Below are positions 11,764 to 22,300 of a stretch of 64,000 nt of DNA, one piece after another (position 1 is the first letter of the stretch; the number at the start of each line of letters is the position of its first letter). The DNA lies in assembly GCA_031841125.1 (NCBI GenBank), contig CM063106.1, forward strand, positions 1,116,001 to 1,180,000. Reading direction: 5' to 3'. Under the pieces are notes generated by a model that was not told where the DNA came from, ran no database searches, and saw only the letters and a list, made by a program, of their open reading frames with translations. This stretch comes from Acanthococcus lagerstroemiae (Eukaryota > Arthropoda > Insecta > Hemiptera > Eriococcidae). The position numbers were made by a program, and so were the translations under genes.

Positions 11764-12320
11764 TTAAAATTCTTCATCGTTGTCGGTTTCAAGTCCGCTA
11801 TCCGAGTCGGAATTATGGTGGATGTCGCCTTCCCTCGGTTCGTGTCCTTTTGCCATCAGCCAGTCGTATAGACGGTTGGAAATTGGTGGTCGCTTCTGCT
11901 TGCTGATCGGATTTTTAGCGTCACCTGCCGCTTCTGCTGAACTTGGATATGGAAGTCCAGACCCGTGAGACCCATTAAGTTTTTTAACATTCGGATATGT
12001 GCTGGTTCTAGAGTTCCTCGTATGACTTGTTTCGAATTGCTCTTTACAAATTTATAGATCATCCCGAGTGCTTTTGTGATCAGGGTTATGTCTCCCGGTA
12101 TTTTTTCTTCACCGAGGAAGTGTACCGAATATTCATCCAGTCTTTCCTTTATCACTTCCGCCGTCACTCGTCCGTGTTCTATAATATCCATGGCTGCGTC
12201 AATAAATAGCTGTACATAGTCTATTTCGGCTTCCATGATTCTGTATGGTGTGGTGTGGACAGGTTCACGAAACCTCCGTCGTTTGAATTTTTTACGTATA
12301 AGTTCCGAACTAATTGGCAC
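11764..12320 (-). pseudogene. Unrecognised ORF with a probable frameshift near its C-terminus
   Basis: The open frame runs from ATG at 12320 to a stop at 11856 (154 codons). It has a basic N-terminus with RKKFKRRRFR, then an alpha-helical, charged middle, and I recognise no family. Its last 35 or so codons look unnatural. From about 11960 downward a different frame continues open to 11764 with a Pro/Ser then acidic, Asp/Glu-rich tail, more like a real C-terminus, so a single indel probably broke the gene. It follows the 12396-12776 ORF on the same strand by 75 bp and precedes a PPT/LTR-like junction. It could belong to an LTR element or an endogenous viral element; neither is proven. Confidence 0.4.
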
Positions 12321-12395
12321 TAAAGAGTTGTTTTTGAAATACTGAACTTGACTGACTTTTTCGAATTGTCATCTATTCCTTATATACATCTTATT

Positions 12396-12776
12396 CTATA
12401 TTCTCGTAGTTATATCGTACTTTACCCTTTTTGTGTTTTCGGTGGTTATCGATGGTTGGGGTAGTGGACTCTGAGGGTCTCGTGTGGCTTGTCTAGTCAT
12501 ATTGATATATTGTGGGTTCAAAGATTGCATTTCTTGAGGATCCGTTTCATTACAATGAGGACTTCGGACTCTGTCCGTGTTTTTCTTTTTGCAGCACCAG
12601 TCTATATAGTATTTTAAACAGTATCTTGTTTTTGCCAAGATAAATATAGCGAGGATGATGGTTACTAAGCCAAATGAGAATAAAGGAAATAATTTCAGGA
12701 ACAAAAGAGGAAAAATTAGATATAAACTAAGAATTAAGCCTACAGTAAGCGCATTCATATTCATTTTCGATGCCAA
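12396..12776 (-). CDS. Small membrane-protein-like ORF, 126 aa, unrecognised
   Basis: Residues about 9-48 form one or two strongly hydrophobic segments, followed by a CC-KKK cytoplasmic-type junction and a polar tail rich in Pro, Gln, Thr and Asn. The shape fits the C-terminal anchor and tail of an envelope-type glycoprotein, or a small membrane protein. An ATG at 12776 opens the frame, but a longer upstream spliced protein is possible. It sits 75 bp upstream of another minus-strand ORF. A caution: about 60 bp covering its first codons are also present, inverted, in the LTR-like sequence at 11.25-11.31 kb, so part of the ORF may be antisense to promoter-type sequence. Family unknown. Confidence 0.35.
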   Translation of the reverse strand: MASKMNMNALTVGLILSLYLIFPLLFLKLFPLFSFGLVTIILAIFILAKTRYCLKYYIDWCCKKKNTDRVRSPHCNETDPQEMQSLNPQYINMTRQATRDPQSPLPQPSITTENTKRVKYDITTRI

Positions 12777-14614
12777 GGAGAATTTTAGATGTACATGTTG
12801 GCCTAAATCATCGATTAAACGGGTTAAGTTTCAAACCGTGTCGTTATTCTCTCTCGTAACTCGGTGAGTACGTAACAGTAACTTTTTCTGAATCCAAATC
12901 GAACGTCGAGCGATTACAAACGCTACCGGCCTCGCCTCGCCTTGTTCTCACTTTCTCACGCTCGAAGTTTTAGAGTGGAGTACGAATGCTAATCGAACAA
13001 ACGAACGAACGAATGAGAATTCAAAACGTTTGATATTATGGTGGTGCACTGCCCTGTCACCAATCGCGCGGATAACCTCGCCATCTTTGTTAGGTACATT
13101 TATCATTATTCTTCTTATTTCATTTAAAAGACCTTACGGGGGCTACAAAGCCCCTTGAAGATTCTGTTATTATACATTTTCGTGATCCACTCTGAGTCAC
13201 ACACACACATACACTAAATATAGGGGACATTATAGAGATGTCTGTATTATTTGTGTTTTATCGAAACAGTAGATTTCGATAAAAAGTAAATCTCCCATCT
13301 AAAGATAGATCGATTTTATTCCAGTTTTCTACACAATAAATGGCAGAACTACGCGCACACGCTTCCGACTTGCATCTTTGAACTATAATAATGAGAGCTC
13401 TCGATTTCTGGTTTTCCTGCATTTGCTGCCTCCGCTGGTTGAAAGAAGTCGAATAATACTTCGGTTTGCCACTTTCAAGTATTTTTGCGAATAAAACTAC
13501 GCAACGTAAATCGATTAGCGGCCTTATTCCGAGAATACTGGTTCATTGATAAAACGGTGATACACGATCTGATCATCGTATATCTTTACTCGTCAGACGC
13601 ACATTCGTATGTACGTATATCTAAGAGACGTATTTTTTGGGCCAGATTCAGTCTCGTTTTCCACTTTAGCAGAAAGATCGGTAAGTAGAGGTAGTTTTTA
13701 CTCTAGCTGGGACAACACAGCGACTTAACGAATACGTAGTAATTCAACTGGGATTGCAAAGTGTTTCTCGGTTTGGTATAGTACTCGTAAATGCGAGTGA
13801 CTGATACATTTTCCCCAGGACACGTTGTATAGAACACGCGTACGCCTACATCTTTAACCGTTTCTCGTTAGTGGAGAGGAGCTCCATTTAGCGTAACTGG
13901 AGGTAGATGTAATTGCGCTAGGCTTCGTTTGTCAGGTGCCATACTACACGTAACAATCAGTCGCGTTTTATCTACATTGAGGCGTCGACTGGTCGACTAT
14001 TCGTTATTGCTACCTTGTTTAGAATTTCAACTTGCTCGTTGATTTCTTCTAGTTTCTCAGCGACTATATATTTATAGGTAATTCGCGTAGAAATGATACT
14101 TTACACGAATCAAAGAAAAGGAGAGGTCCGAATACCGATCCTCGCGGCGTTCCTCAACTAACAGAATTTCATTTGGATGTAGTCATTTGAAATAGCCGAA
14201 GAACCATTTAAGATACGAAGGAGACACGGGTTTATTTCGGATAATAATTTTGCACCAAGTAGGTATGTCACGATCTACGGAGTCATTTATAAAATCGCCA
14301 TATGGTATACTACGAGTACATAAAGCGAGCAAGCGAGCGCTGTTAAACTACATTAAATGGCTTCGAGCATTCGACCAACATACAGGAATCAAGGTGTCAA
14401 ACCTCTCGGTCCCCTCCTCACCATCACTCCCACAGGACGCGACAATACGATTGCCGTTTCATTTTATTTATTTCATTTTACCTAACGCGTAGTGACTTGT
14501 GACTACTATTGTCGTATCGGGCACGGTAATAACGAAATGTATGAAATGAACGACTCGAGACGACCCGATGTACCAATTCTCTCTCAGAGGACGCGGACCC
14601 CAGTAGGTATGTAC
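12777..14614. other. No gene seen
   Basis: Contains a short (CA)n-like stretch near 13198-13215 and CG-containing, low-bias sequence. Short frames at 13485 and 14250 show no domain. Confidence 0.4.
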
Positions 14615-14889
14615 CAGAGCAGTGCACGATACCGACACCGAGTAATACTAGGCTACTAGGTCAGGAATCGTTTTATGATTAGCGCTGTATTTTAGGTGGT
14701 GCAGTCAGGTGCAGTAGTGATGCCATATCAGTGATACTTGTTATCGTCGATACCATATCACGAAAACGACTAGCTGTCGCTACAATACCGCGTATACTCG
14801 GTATTGGCCAATACTATTCGGTATCGTTTTCACCGATACGATACCGAATACCACATGAGTATATTATACTCGTGTCGTGCACTGCTCTG
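14615..14889. mobile_element. hAT-like MITE, 275 bp
   Basis: Termini CAGAGCAGTGCACGA and TCGTGCACTGCTCTG are perfect 15 bp inverted repeats. Flanks GTATGTAC and CTATGTAC agree at 7 of 8 positions, consistent with an 8 bp target duplication. The interior is full of CGATACCGA-like words on both strands. A second, inverted copy lies at 62625-62964. Confidence 0.85.
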
Positions 14890-16290
14890 CTATGTACTCG
14901 GTACGTACTCGCAAATAGCTCGGACGATATCAATTTTCGAGATTTATGGCGGTGCAATGAGATACCTACGCGTAAGCCCGAGCCAAATCAGATTACAATA
15001 CATACAGGTAACTGTAACTAGGTATGTATATACGTATACATACATACACACATACTCGTATGTATAAGCAGATAGGTATAATGCAATCCAACTGTAGCTG
15101 AAGGTTACCTACAGAACACAGTACAAAGGAATAAAGTACAGACCAAAATACGTACTGTATAGTATACATATACCTATATGTACGCACGTACATACGTATA
15201 CAGTACTAGTACACCACACTACGCGACAAATTTCAACTTTTTGTCTATTCCACAAATACTATTAGGCGACTCTGAAAGTATTTTCAACGCTGAATACGAT
15301 GCCGTTGGGCCGTTTTTCTCTAGCACGTCTAGTTTTTGAGGCGCATGCGTTTGAAAGTATGAAAGATTCTTACAATTGTGAACTTCGTGAAGTTACTCCG
15401 CGCACTATTCTAACAAGGAAAGACTTTTCATCCGGAAAAAACAGGCTCGAATGTTTCCCTTGAAAAAAGATGTTTGCGAAACCAGCAGTGATCACACAGC
15501 TATTCTTTTGTATTTAAAAAGAAACCGCCGAATAGAGAACAAGAAACAACAGAGAATCAGTGTTGCCAAATACAAAACTTACACAATACGAATAGAAAAT
15601 TTCAACGTCATTTCTGTACTTCGATTTTCCGAGCTTACAAAAACCGTTAAGAATTACTTTAATCTTGTGACTTTCTACAGAGATGTAAATGACGCCAATT
15701 AAACAAATGCAACATATTATTAATGATTACATTTTTTCGAAGCAAATAAATAGTGTTCTTAAGAACATCCTTAAAATTTGAATAACTTGCTCAACTATCA
15801 TCAGATTTGCCTTAAAATCTCACAGTGTAAACCCCTACATGTAAATAATACAATAGCACCAAAACAAGAACTCGGTACATTTCCCAATTTATTATATCTC
15901 GTTCCATCGTAGTTCGATTTCGGCAATTTTCGAAACTTCAACTCAAATTTAAAACAAATTGAGACGTGGTAGGGAAAAATGGCGAACGGCATCGTAATCA
16001 GCATTAAATGTACCATGTAAATCACGTATTGGAATACAATGAACAGAACGTGTGTTACGTAGTGTTATTTCATCGCGTTCTTAGGTTTTTACTAATTCTA
16101 AAGTAACGAATAACAAATGTCATTCATGTCTCACATAAGCAGTACTACGGTTTCTCTACATCGCCGAGGGCTGAGTTGATTGAGAATGTCGGAATAGCAA
16201 GTCTCCAAAATACGACCCATGGCCGCTGAACATTAAGGCTAGTATACGACCTCGAAGCATGGCTTTAGCGGCGGCACGGTGAGCTGACGT
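14890..16290. other. No supported gene; simple-sequence patch
   Basis: Positions about 14995-15210 are dominated by TACGTATACATA-type dinucleotide-like sequence. Short frames elsewhere (15451-15702, 15801-16025) show no domain and are taken as noise. Confidence 0.4.
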
Positions 16291-16301
16291 ACCATCTTAC
16301 G

Positions 16302-16620
16302 CAAATTCTCACCGGACAGGGGTGCTTCAATGGTTATCTGAACCGTTGGAACAAAAGGTACCCAGCCAGGGCTCGCACTGTCCAGCAGAGGTCGATGACG
16401 CGCAGCATACCATCTTTTGCTGCACTATGCAGAACGACGCACGAGTCGCACTCGAGGCGTCCTTCGCCAGCCACGTCACTCCCGAGACGATGGTTGAAGT
16501 GATGTTCTTGCTGGCACGGTAATGCGGGCCAAGGAGGATGCCGAAAGCGTGAGACAGCGGACAGCATCCGCGCAGCTCACGCAATCCACGCAGCAGATCT
16601 CCAGCAACGAGGACTCCCCA
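16302..16620 (+). pseudogene. C-terminal remnant of a LINE (R1/Jockey-type)
   Basis: QILTGQGCFNGYLNRW is readable from 16302. After a frameshift DDAQHTIFCCTMQNDAR and then VTPETMVEVMFLLAR follow, to 16522. This order (the LTG-GCF motif, then a Cys/His patch of D-A-H-F-C spacing, then the ML terminal helix) is the end of the ORF2 protein in R1- and Jockey-type non-LTR retrotransposons. Everything upstream (endonuclease, reverse transcriptase) is missing, the usual 5' truncation. The long minus-strand frames over this region are antisense shadows. Confidence 0.75.
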
Positions 16621-17116
16621 TAAGTAGGAAAGGCTCCCCCATCGGACGGTCGGCTCTGCAGCTGAAGCCCGTCACCGTGTTCGAGAAGAATACCGAAAAG
16701 TGATACCACGATACCAGGACGCGGCGGCAGTAAGGGCGAGGATGGACACGACAATGATAGTGGAATCGCGAATAGCGAAGCGTGTGCTGTCGTTAGGGGT
16801 ATGAAAAAATAAAAGTAAAATAGAGAGAGAGCGAAAATTTGAGACGGCAAAATTCAATTAACTAGTTAGAACGCCGGCTATAGTCGAAACATACTAACTT
16901 ATTGCATACTAGAAATTACCGATAATCGACGACGACACGTAGTAGCAGTACGAGTATTAGGAAGCAATTATATTCGCGACTGTAATCTCATCGGGCAAAA
17001 TACAAATAAATACCTACCTTCTATGCGGATTAAATCAAATCGAGAGGAGAAAAGTAAAGAACGCTACGTCGCTTGTTAGACGTTTATCAACATTGTCCTG
17101 CAAACGATACACTATG
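16621..17116. other. Probable LINE 3' flank, then unassigned
   Basis: GC-richer sequence to about 16800 may be the LINE 3' UTR. No poly(A) or target duplication was identified. After that AT-rich, nothing seen. Confidence 0.35.
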
Positions 17117-17750
17117 CAGTGGTGGCGATCCTGGGGGGGGGGCACGGGGGCACATGCCTCCCTGGTAAAATTATTGTTTTTCTTTGAAGGGGTGCACATG
17201 AATTATAACTCTTGAAAGTAAAAAGTTTAAAACTGAATAATCTGGAGTTTAATGAAGAAAGTGCTCGCATTATATATACTTATACATATCATCAAGCGTA
17301 AACAGAGATGAAACAAAAGAAGCACTGCCTGAACTGATTATTACAGGGTTGGTGCTAGCAAATTTGTAGACTGCACAGTGCATACGGAAGCCCGCACCTT
17401 GTGAACGATATAACGATTTTGCTTATGATGTAGAAAAAGCAACTCACGAATGTATTGTAAAGAATTCAATGCGACGAAACACATTTGCATTATTTTAATG
17501 CAAATGTGTTTTTACTTGAAATTTCGTAAACATAATATTATAGTAATTACATATTGATATTATTTGTAAAATTTATTTCCAGTAACAGTGAAAGCGGTTT
17601 AATTGCCTTTCTTCTAGTGAATCAAGCGAAGCTATAGTGTTATTTCTCCGAAATTACAGCCCCCCCTCTGACGTCATCAGTGGAAAAATATCAGTAGATC
17701 AACAGTTTGTGCCCCCCCCCCAATGGGAAAATCACAAATCGCCACCACTG
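17117..17750. mobile_element. hAT-like non-autonomous element, 634 bp
   Basis: Ends CAGTGGTGGCGAT and ATCGCCACCACTG are inverted. Flanks ACACTATG (17109-17116) and ATACTATG (17751-17758) match at 7 of 8, an 8 bp target duplication with one change. A G run near the left end and C run near the right end are in matching inverted positions. No ORF of transposase type. Confidence 0.85.
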
Positions 17751-17758
17751 ATACTATG

Positions 17759-18591
17759 CAGTATGCATATGCACAGAAGTATACGGTATGTGGAAAAAAC
17801 TGAACGAGCGGTGAGGTGTGACGGGGTATGCGTTTTCCAGGAACACCCATACACTAAAAAAATGAAAGCGAATCGTAAGACGAAGAACGAATTAGAATGA
17901 AAACAAAACAAAAGAAAAACGATCGCACGGTGATGTCCAGTCGGACTAATATGATACAAACGGAGGTGCTACAACACCTTAAATAAATAGGTAACATCCG
18001 ACGTTTTTGAATTTTGTTCAAAAAATATCGCGTCGATATGGGAGCGTACCAAAATGAGGTGGTGGCTACGGGTGGGAGAAAAAAAAATTTAATTTTCTCA
18101 ATCGTTTCACGGAAAACATTTCGAAGATTTTTAATTTGTCCGAACATGTAGAAACGGAGAAAAACTGGCTTCGAAAAATCTAATAATTATTATACCAAAG
18201 AATTTTCAATCTCTGAGACTACCTTCAGCCGGTATATCTCGGCGGCATCGATGCGAGACTTACATAGACGAGGTGCTCGCTGCTCGATACGCGCGGGTCC
18301 TACAATGCCGAGAGCGGTATGGGATTTAAACCTGCACTAAGAGTGCGCTGCAAAATTACCTGCGCGGGTGTTAGCGGATGAAAAATGAGTGAGTGATCAT
18401 GTGTAAATTTCAAATAGAAACACTGCTATCTTCAGTAGGGTAAACAACCGAGTAAAAATTGTTCTGCCGTAGAACTGATTATAATTTAATTTTTTGGTGA
18501 TGATGCAGTTGAATTTAGGACAAATTTTCTTTGAAAGTGAATTTCTAATCGACTTCATGATAGTTGAAGTTTGCTATCAGCTTACGGTAAA
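17759..18591. other. No gene seen
   Basis: AT-rich, no domain in any frame that I can recognise. Confidence 0.4.
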
Positions 18592-18598
18592 TCATACG

Positions 18599-18763
18599 TA
18601 GAGCACTGTGAACATGGGTATAATCATCCGCCATTTTGATTCACACTGCGCCCGTCGATGCCAAATTGACTACGCGGTGCGCTCCACGTAGTCGGATTCG
18701 GCATCCACGGGCACGGTGTGAATCAAAATGGCGGATGATTATACTCATGTTTGTAGTGCCCTA
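18599..18763. mobile_element. Palindromic MITE related to the P-like element ends
   Basis: Nearly the whole 165 bp is an inverted repeat (ATAATCATCCGCCATTTTGA in both arms). Ends are TAGAGCACT and AGTGCCCTA, flanked by TCATACG on both sides (18592-18598, 18764-18770), a perfect 7 bp target duplication. The arms share the word TCCGCCATT and the TAGAGC start with the terminal repeats of the large P-like transposon that starts 11 bp to the right, so it is probably mobilised by a related transposase. Confidence 0.85.
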
Positions 18764-18774
18764 TCATACGTGAT

Positions 18775-18814
18775 TAGAGCGCTATAAAACGATGAGTAGA
18801 ATCGTCCGCCATTC
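18775..18814 (+). repeat. Left terminal inverted repeat of the P-like element
   Basis: Matches the right end in reverse complement over about 40 bp. The inserted TG...CA element at 18815 begins immediately after its final ATTC. Confidence 0.85.
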
Positions 18815-19718
18815 TGTGGTAACCGAACGTGAAGGCTCCTGGGTGAGAGGAGGACAGTTCGGTTTGGGAGAGGAACCACCTGTTAGGCCACGACTAGCTC
18901 TAGGGACCTACAGGGTATGGAGTCGGCACGAAAGGACTTGACGATCCTGTGTTGGAGGTGCGACGAGGTAACTCAGGGTTGGATGAGTACCGGGTCGTTA
19001 GAATACCTCTGAGGTGTACCTTACACGGGCCCTTGATGACTACTGGTAGGACAACACACAGAGACGAGAACACAATTAGGTGAGGACGTGAATATATTCT
19101 AACAACTTACAGATCTAACGGCTACAAATCAACACAAAGAAACAAATAAACGGCGTTCGCGAAGGCGCGGTGGCGAAGTAGCGACGGAGAGCTCGGAGAT
19201 GCAACCGCGTGGCGAGTTAGACAGCGGGTCCTAGTTAAAGGGTGCGATTTCGACGAGTCCTCAACGTTCGGAAATTCGCGCGCGTACAGGCAGCTACGTA
19301 GCGTACCCAAACGGTAGAACGGCGAATAAAAGTTTAAAAGTTTGCGGATTTGTCACGCAGAAAAGAGAGTCGCAAAAAGATGTGGAGACCGGTTCGGAGA
19401 TAGAACGAAACCTTAACGGGACGGCAACCTCTTTCGACGAACGTCACGAACCGAGTCCTCGCTGCCGCATTTCCACGAACGGTCAACGGTGAGTTTTCCC
19501 CCTCTCTGGGGTAAGTCACAGAATTCACAGAAAAAAAGGAAAAAGTCGATCGAATCGAAGGAAAACAGCAGAAACAGTATTATCAGGTATGGACAGGTGA
19601 AAACAGGAATCAAACATGTTACGATAAATGAGAGAGCGAAACTCGCCGGCATATCTATCGCATTATACAATGTCAATGCCTTGGCCATTCGGGAAAAGAG
19701 CGGAGCTCGGTTACCACA
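18815..19718. mobile_element. 904 bp TG...CA element, probably a solo LTR
   Basis: Begins TGTGGTAACCGAAC and ends GCTCGGTTACCACA, short imperfect inverted ends of TG...CA type. ATTC stands on both sides (18811-18814, 19719-19722), a 4 bp target duplication. Length, ends and duplication size fit a solo LTR. A TIR transposon with 4 bp duplication is the alternative. No retroviral ORF is inside. It lies between the P-like left terminus and the transposase first exon and may have separated the gene from its promoter. Confidence 0.7.
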
Positions 19719-19862
19719 ATTCTTGATCATTGTCACCTGTTATCAACATTTTGGCCAGTGTATTAACGTGGAACTGCGGTACAAGTGTCTGTCAAAGAGT
19801 TCTTGTTTTCTATCTTCAAAATAGAATTCATGAATTTGGATGTTAATAATTTTCTATAAAAC

Positions 19863-20015
19863 ATGAGTGGTTGTTCTGCCGTAAATTGTACTAACAGTCA
19901 CAAAAAAGGTTATCGTCTTTTCTCCTTCCCACAGGATGAAAGTAGATGTCTTCGTTGGGTTGTTAATTGTCGTCGAGATAAATGGAAACCAACAAGTAGT
20001 TCTCGTCTTTGTGAA
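19863..20015 (+). pseudogene. P-like transposase exon 1: THAP domain
   Basis: ATG at 19863 opens 51 codons with the C2CH THAP zinc finger: Cys4 and Cys9 (SGCSAVNCTNS), then FSFPQD and a W (CLRWVVNC), then Cys50 in SSSRLC. The His lies in the next exon (C-E-V-H-F). THAP domains bind the transposon ends in P elements. The donor is GTAAAT after a complete codon (phase 0). Reading on without splicing gives a short nonsense tail, so splicing is the better model. Confidence 0.85.
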
Positions 20016-20099
20016 GTAAATGATGCACACCGTTTATGTAAATACTCATTAATATAACTGCCAAAGTTCTCCCATTTTGACTTCTGTTCTTTTTAATAG

Positions 20100-20219
20100 G
20101 TACACTTTGAATCTTCACAGTTTGAAACAAAACGGCTAGACAGTTGGAAGAAGTTGAAACAGACTGCAGTTCCAACTTTGTTCAATGTTCCAAATCCACC
20201 TTTACAAATAGGAAATGAT
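20100..20219 (+). pseudogene. P-like transposase exon 2: end of THAP domain
   Basis: Follows a TTTTTAATAG acceptor. It opens with V-H-F-E, supplying the zinc-binding His, and contains the AVPTLF motif that closes THAP domains. It is 120 nt (40 codons), ending at a GTAAGT donor, phase 0. The next exon lies 7 kb away because of the inserted 20281-27069 element. Confidence 0.85.
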
Positions 20220-20298
20220 GTAAGTCGTATTGTAGACTCTGTTAATGTAATTAAATACGTGAATGAGCGTAAAGAATGATCACACACACCACACCTAT

Positions 20299-20324
20299 AC
20301 GGAATAACCGTACAAAGGGAGGTC
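20299..20324 (+). repeat. Left TIR of the 6.8 kb element
   Basis: Reverse complement of 27010-27035 with one mismatch; flanked outside by CACACACACCACACC. Confidence 0.75.
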
Positions 20325-21021
20325 CTCCGGTGTAACCGTACGTTATGGGGTCTCTTGAAAAAGCGCTTTAAAATGCTTAAGAACGTTGGCGACACTTTTA
20401 CACACCAGAATATCGGTGTTTTTCTACAAAACCGCTAACACTGATTTCACTTACACTCAAAAATAAAGAATAGAGAAAAACCGTACGTTATGAGGTCTCA
20501 CGTTGTGTGTATGAATTACACCGTGAATGCGGAACTGACGGCGTTGTGGGGTCAAACCGTTTTAGCTGTATTTCCGAAAATCATGTACGTTCTGAGGCCA
20601 TTTTTGATACACAATGTGCAACGTTGCCGCTTAGGACAACATTCGACACGAACTAAATACGCGAAAAACTCATACATTTTTTGAACCGCAGCGACTAACA
20701 TGCGTGGCCTGTCGTTACAGCTAACTCATATTGGTATAAGGATGTGTATAGTCCGATAATGTATTTGATGTGTGTTCGTGGGCCGTGTCATTATTTTTAA
20801 CCAGTGGCGTCGCTGGAAAATTTTTTGGGGGTAATTTTATCAGTAGTGTAGGCCTCATTCATCTGCGTTGGTGTTTTTTTTGGGGGGAGGGGTTGTAGTA
20901 TGTTGTATTAAAGTGTTTAACAGTCATTTAGGGTCATTTATTTTCAAAATTTAGAATCAGCAAATTATATCTTGAAAGGGGAAACAAAGAATTTAGAATT
21001 GGAAGATTCTATTATAATTAC

Positions 21022-21660
21022 CAGGGCTGCAATTTTATGCGAATGTATACTCGTATTTTTATCTATGGCGTATAGGTATAAGTATCAAAAGATGTTCACG
21101 AATCACAGAATTCTGAGTCAATGAAGCAGCACTTCATCATGCATATTTCACATATTTTGGCATTTACCGCGTATTTTGCACGAATTCTGCTTATTTTTCA
21201 ATTTCTTCCCCACAAAAAATTATTTTTGTAATGTTGAGAATGATGTCCGATTCCAAAAAAAATTGTGAAGACCTAATGGTTAATGAATTAGTAGACAAGC
21301 TTTTAGAAAAATATGTTCTTTTGCATGTGAGATAGCGTTTCTCTTGCCTGCATAACATTCATCAATCACCAAGAAATTACGAATAGGTGCATTATCCCCT
21401 GGGTGCATCTCCTATTAAAAGAAGATTGGACTCTTAAGGAGATACTTGGCTGGATCATTTTAAACTATGATAAAAATTGTCTCAGTGTATCCAATTTCAT
21501 TTTTCTTTTGAAACAATATACCCAATACCCATATTTATTTACATATTTACGCATATCTTACAATTTTGACGCATATTTTCGGCATATTATTTAGACTGAA
21601 TTCAGTGCATAAAATATGCGCATATTTCGCTATTTTTTGTGCATAAAAATTGCAGCCCTG
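21022..21660. mobile_element. hAT-like MITE, 639 bp
   Basis: Ends CAGGGCTGCAATTTTATGC and GCATAAAAATTGCAGCCCTG are inverted repeats. Flanks ATAATTAC and ATAATGAC agree at 7 of 8 positions. Interior is AT-rich with repeated CGCATATTT-like words. The ends are related to those of the TAGGGCTAGGATTTTTATG family at 34.7 and 45.5 kb. Confidence 0.85.
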
Positions 21661-22300
21661 ATAATGACCATAAATCGAAATATCAGCTTACAAGAGTCTT
21701 CGCATGTATGACATGCTCAGGTGAGTCGTGTGTGAAACGTGATCCTCATGCGCGTATCAAGGTAGGTGAGCTCAATAAGGCCCTGGTTTAAGGTCTTGGC
21801 TGTCCAGACTTTCATGTACGTAAGTGATTTCATGTTTTTCCTTCTTCGTGTTATAGTCGTCGACTGCAATATTTAAAAAGTGGCTAGCTTGAAATTTTTC
21901 TAGACTGCTCTACGTTCCTCAGAACTTCTAATAAAAATACCCTTTTTCCAAACTTGATAAATCCAGCCCACCAACGAAGGCTGGGCCACCTAATACCTAA
22001 TAAGCCTGACCTGAAATTCGATAAATAAAATGTTAAGCAACTAGGAATTTATGAGTAAGTTATACCTGAAATGATGAATCAATTGATCGTACCAGGCTGG
22101 GCCTTATTAGGTTACATAACACTATTTTTCGTGAGTATCGCATACCTCAGTTCCAAATTGCTCAAATTTCACTTTTCTGGCGTCAATCGTTAACCAACTA
22201 CAACTACAACAACTGTCCAATGTTTGATTTCTGGATAGATTCCATTTGACTAACATAATACTCGTAAATCCTCCAAGTTACATAAAAAACATTCATTTTG
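21661..22300. other. Unassigned interior of the 6.8 kb element
   Basis: No ORF with a recognisable domain. Contains a CAGTGGCG-like half end earlier at 20815 without a partner. Confidence 0.35.

Noticed and set aside
16327..16857. Minus-strand frames of 60 to 124 codons
   Set aside because: They are antisense to the LINE C-terminal remnant.
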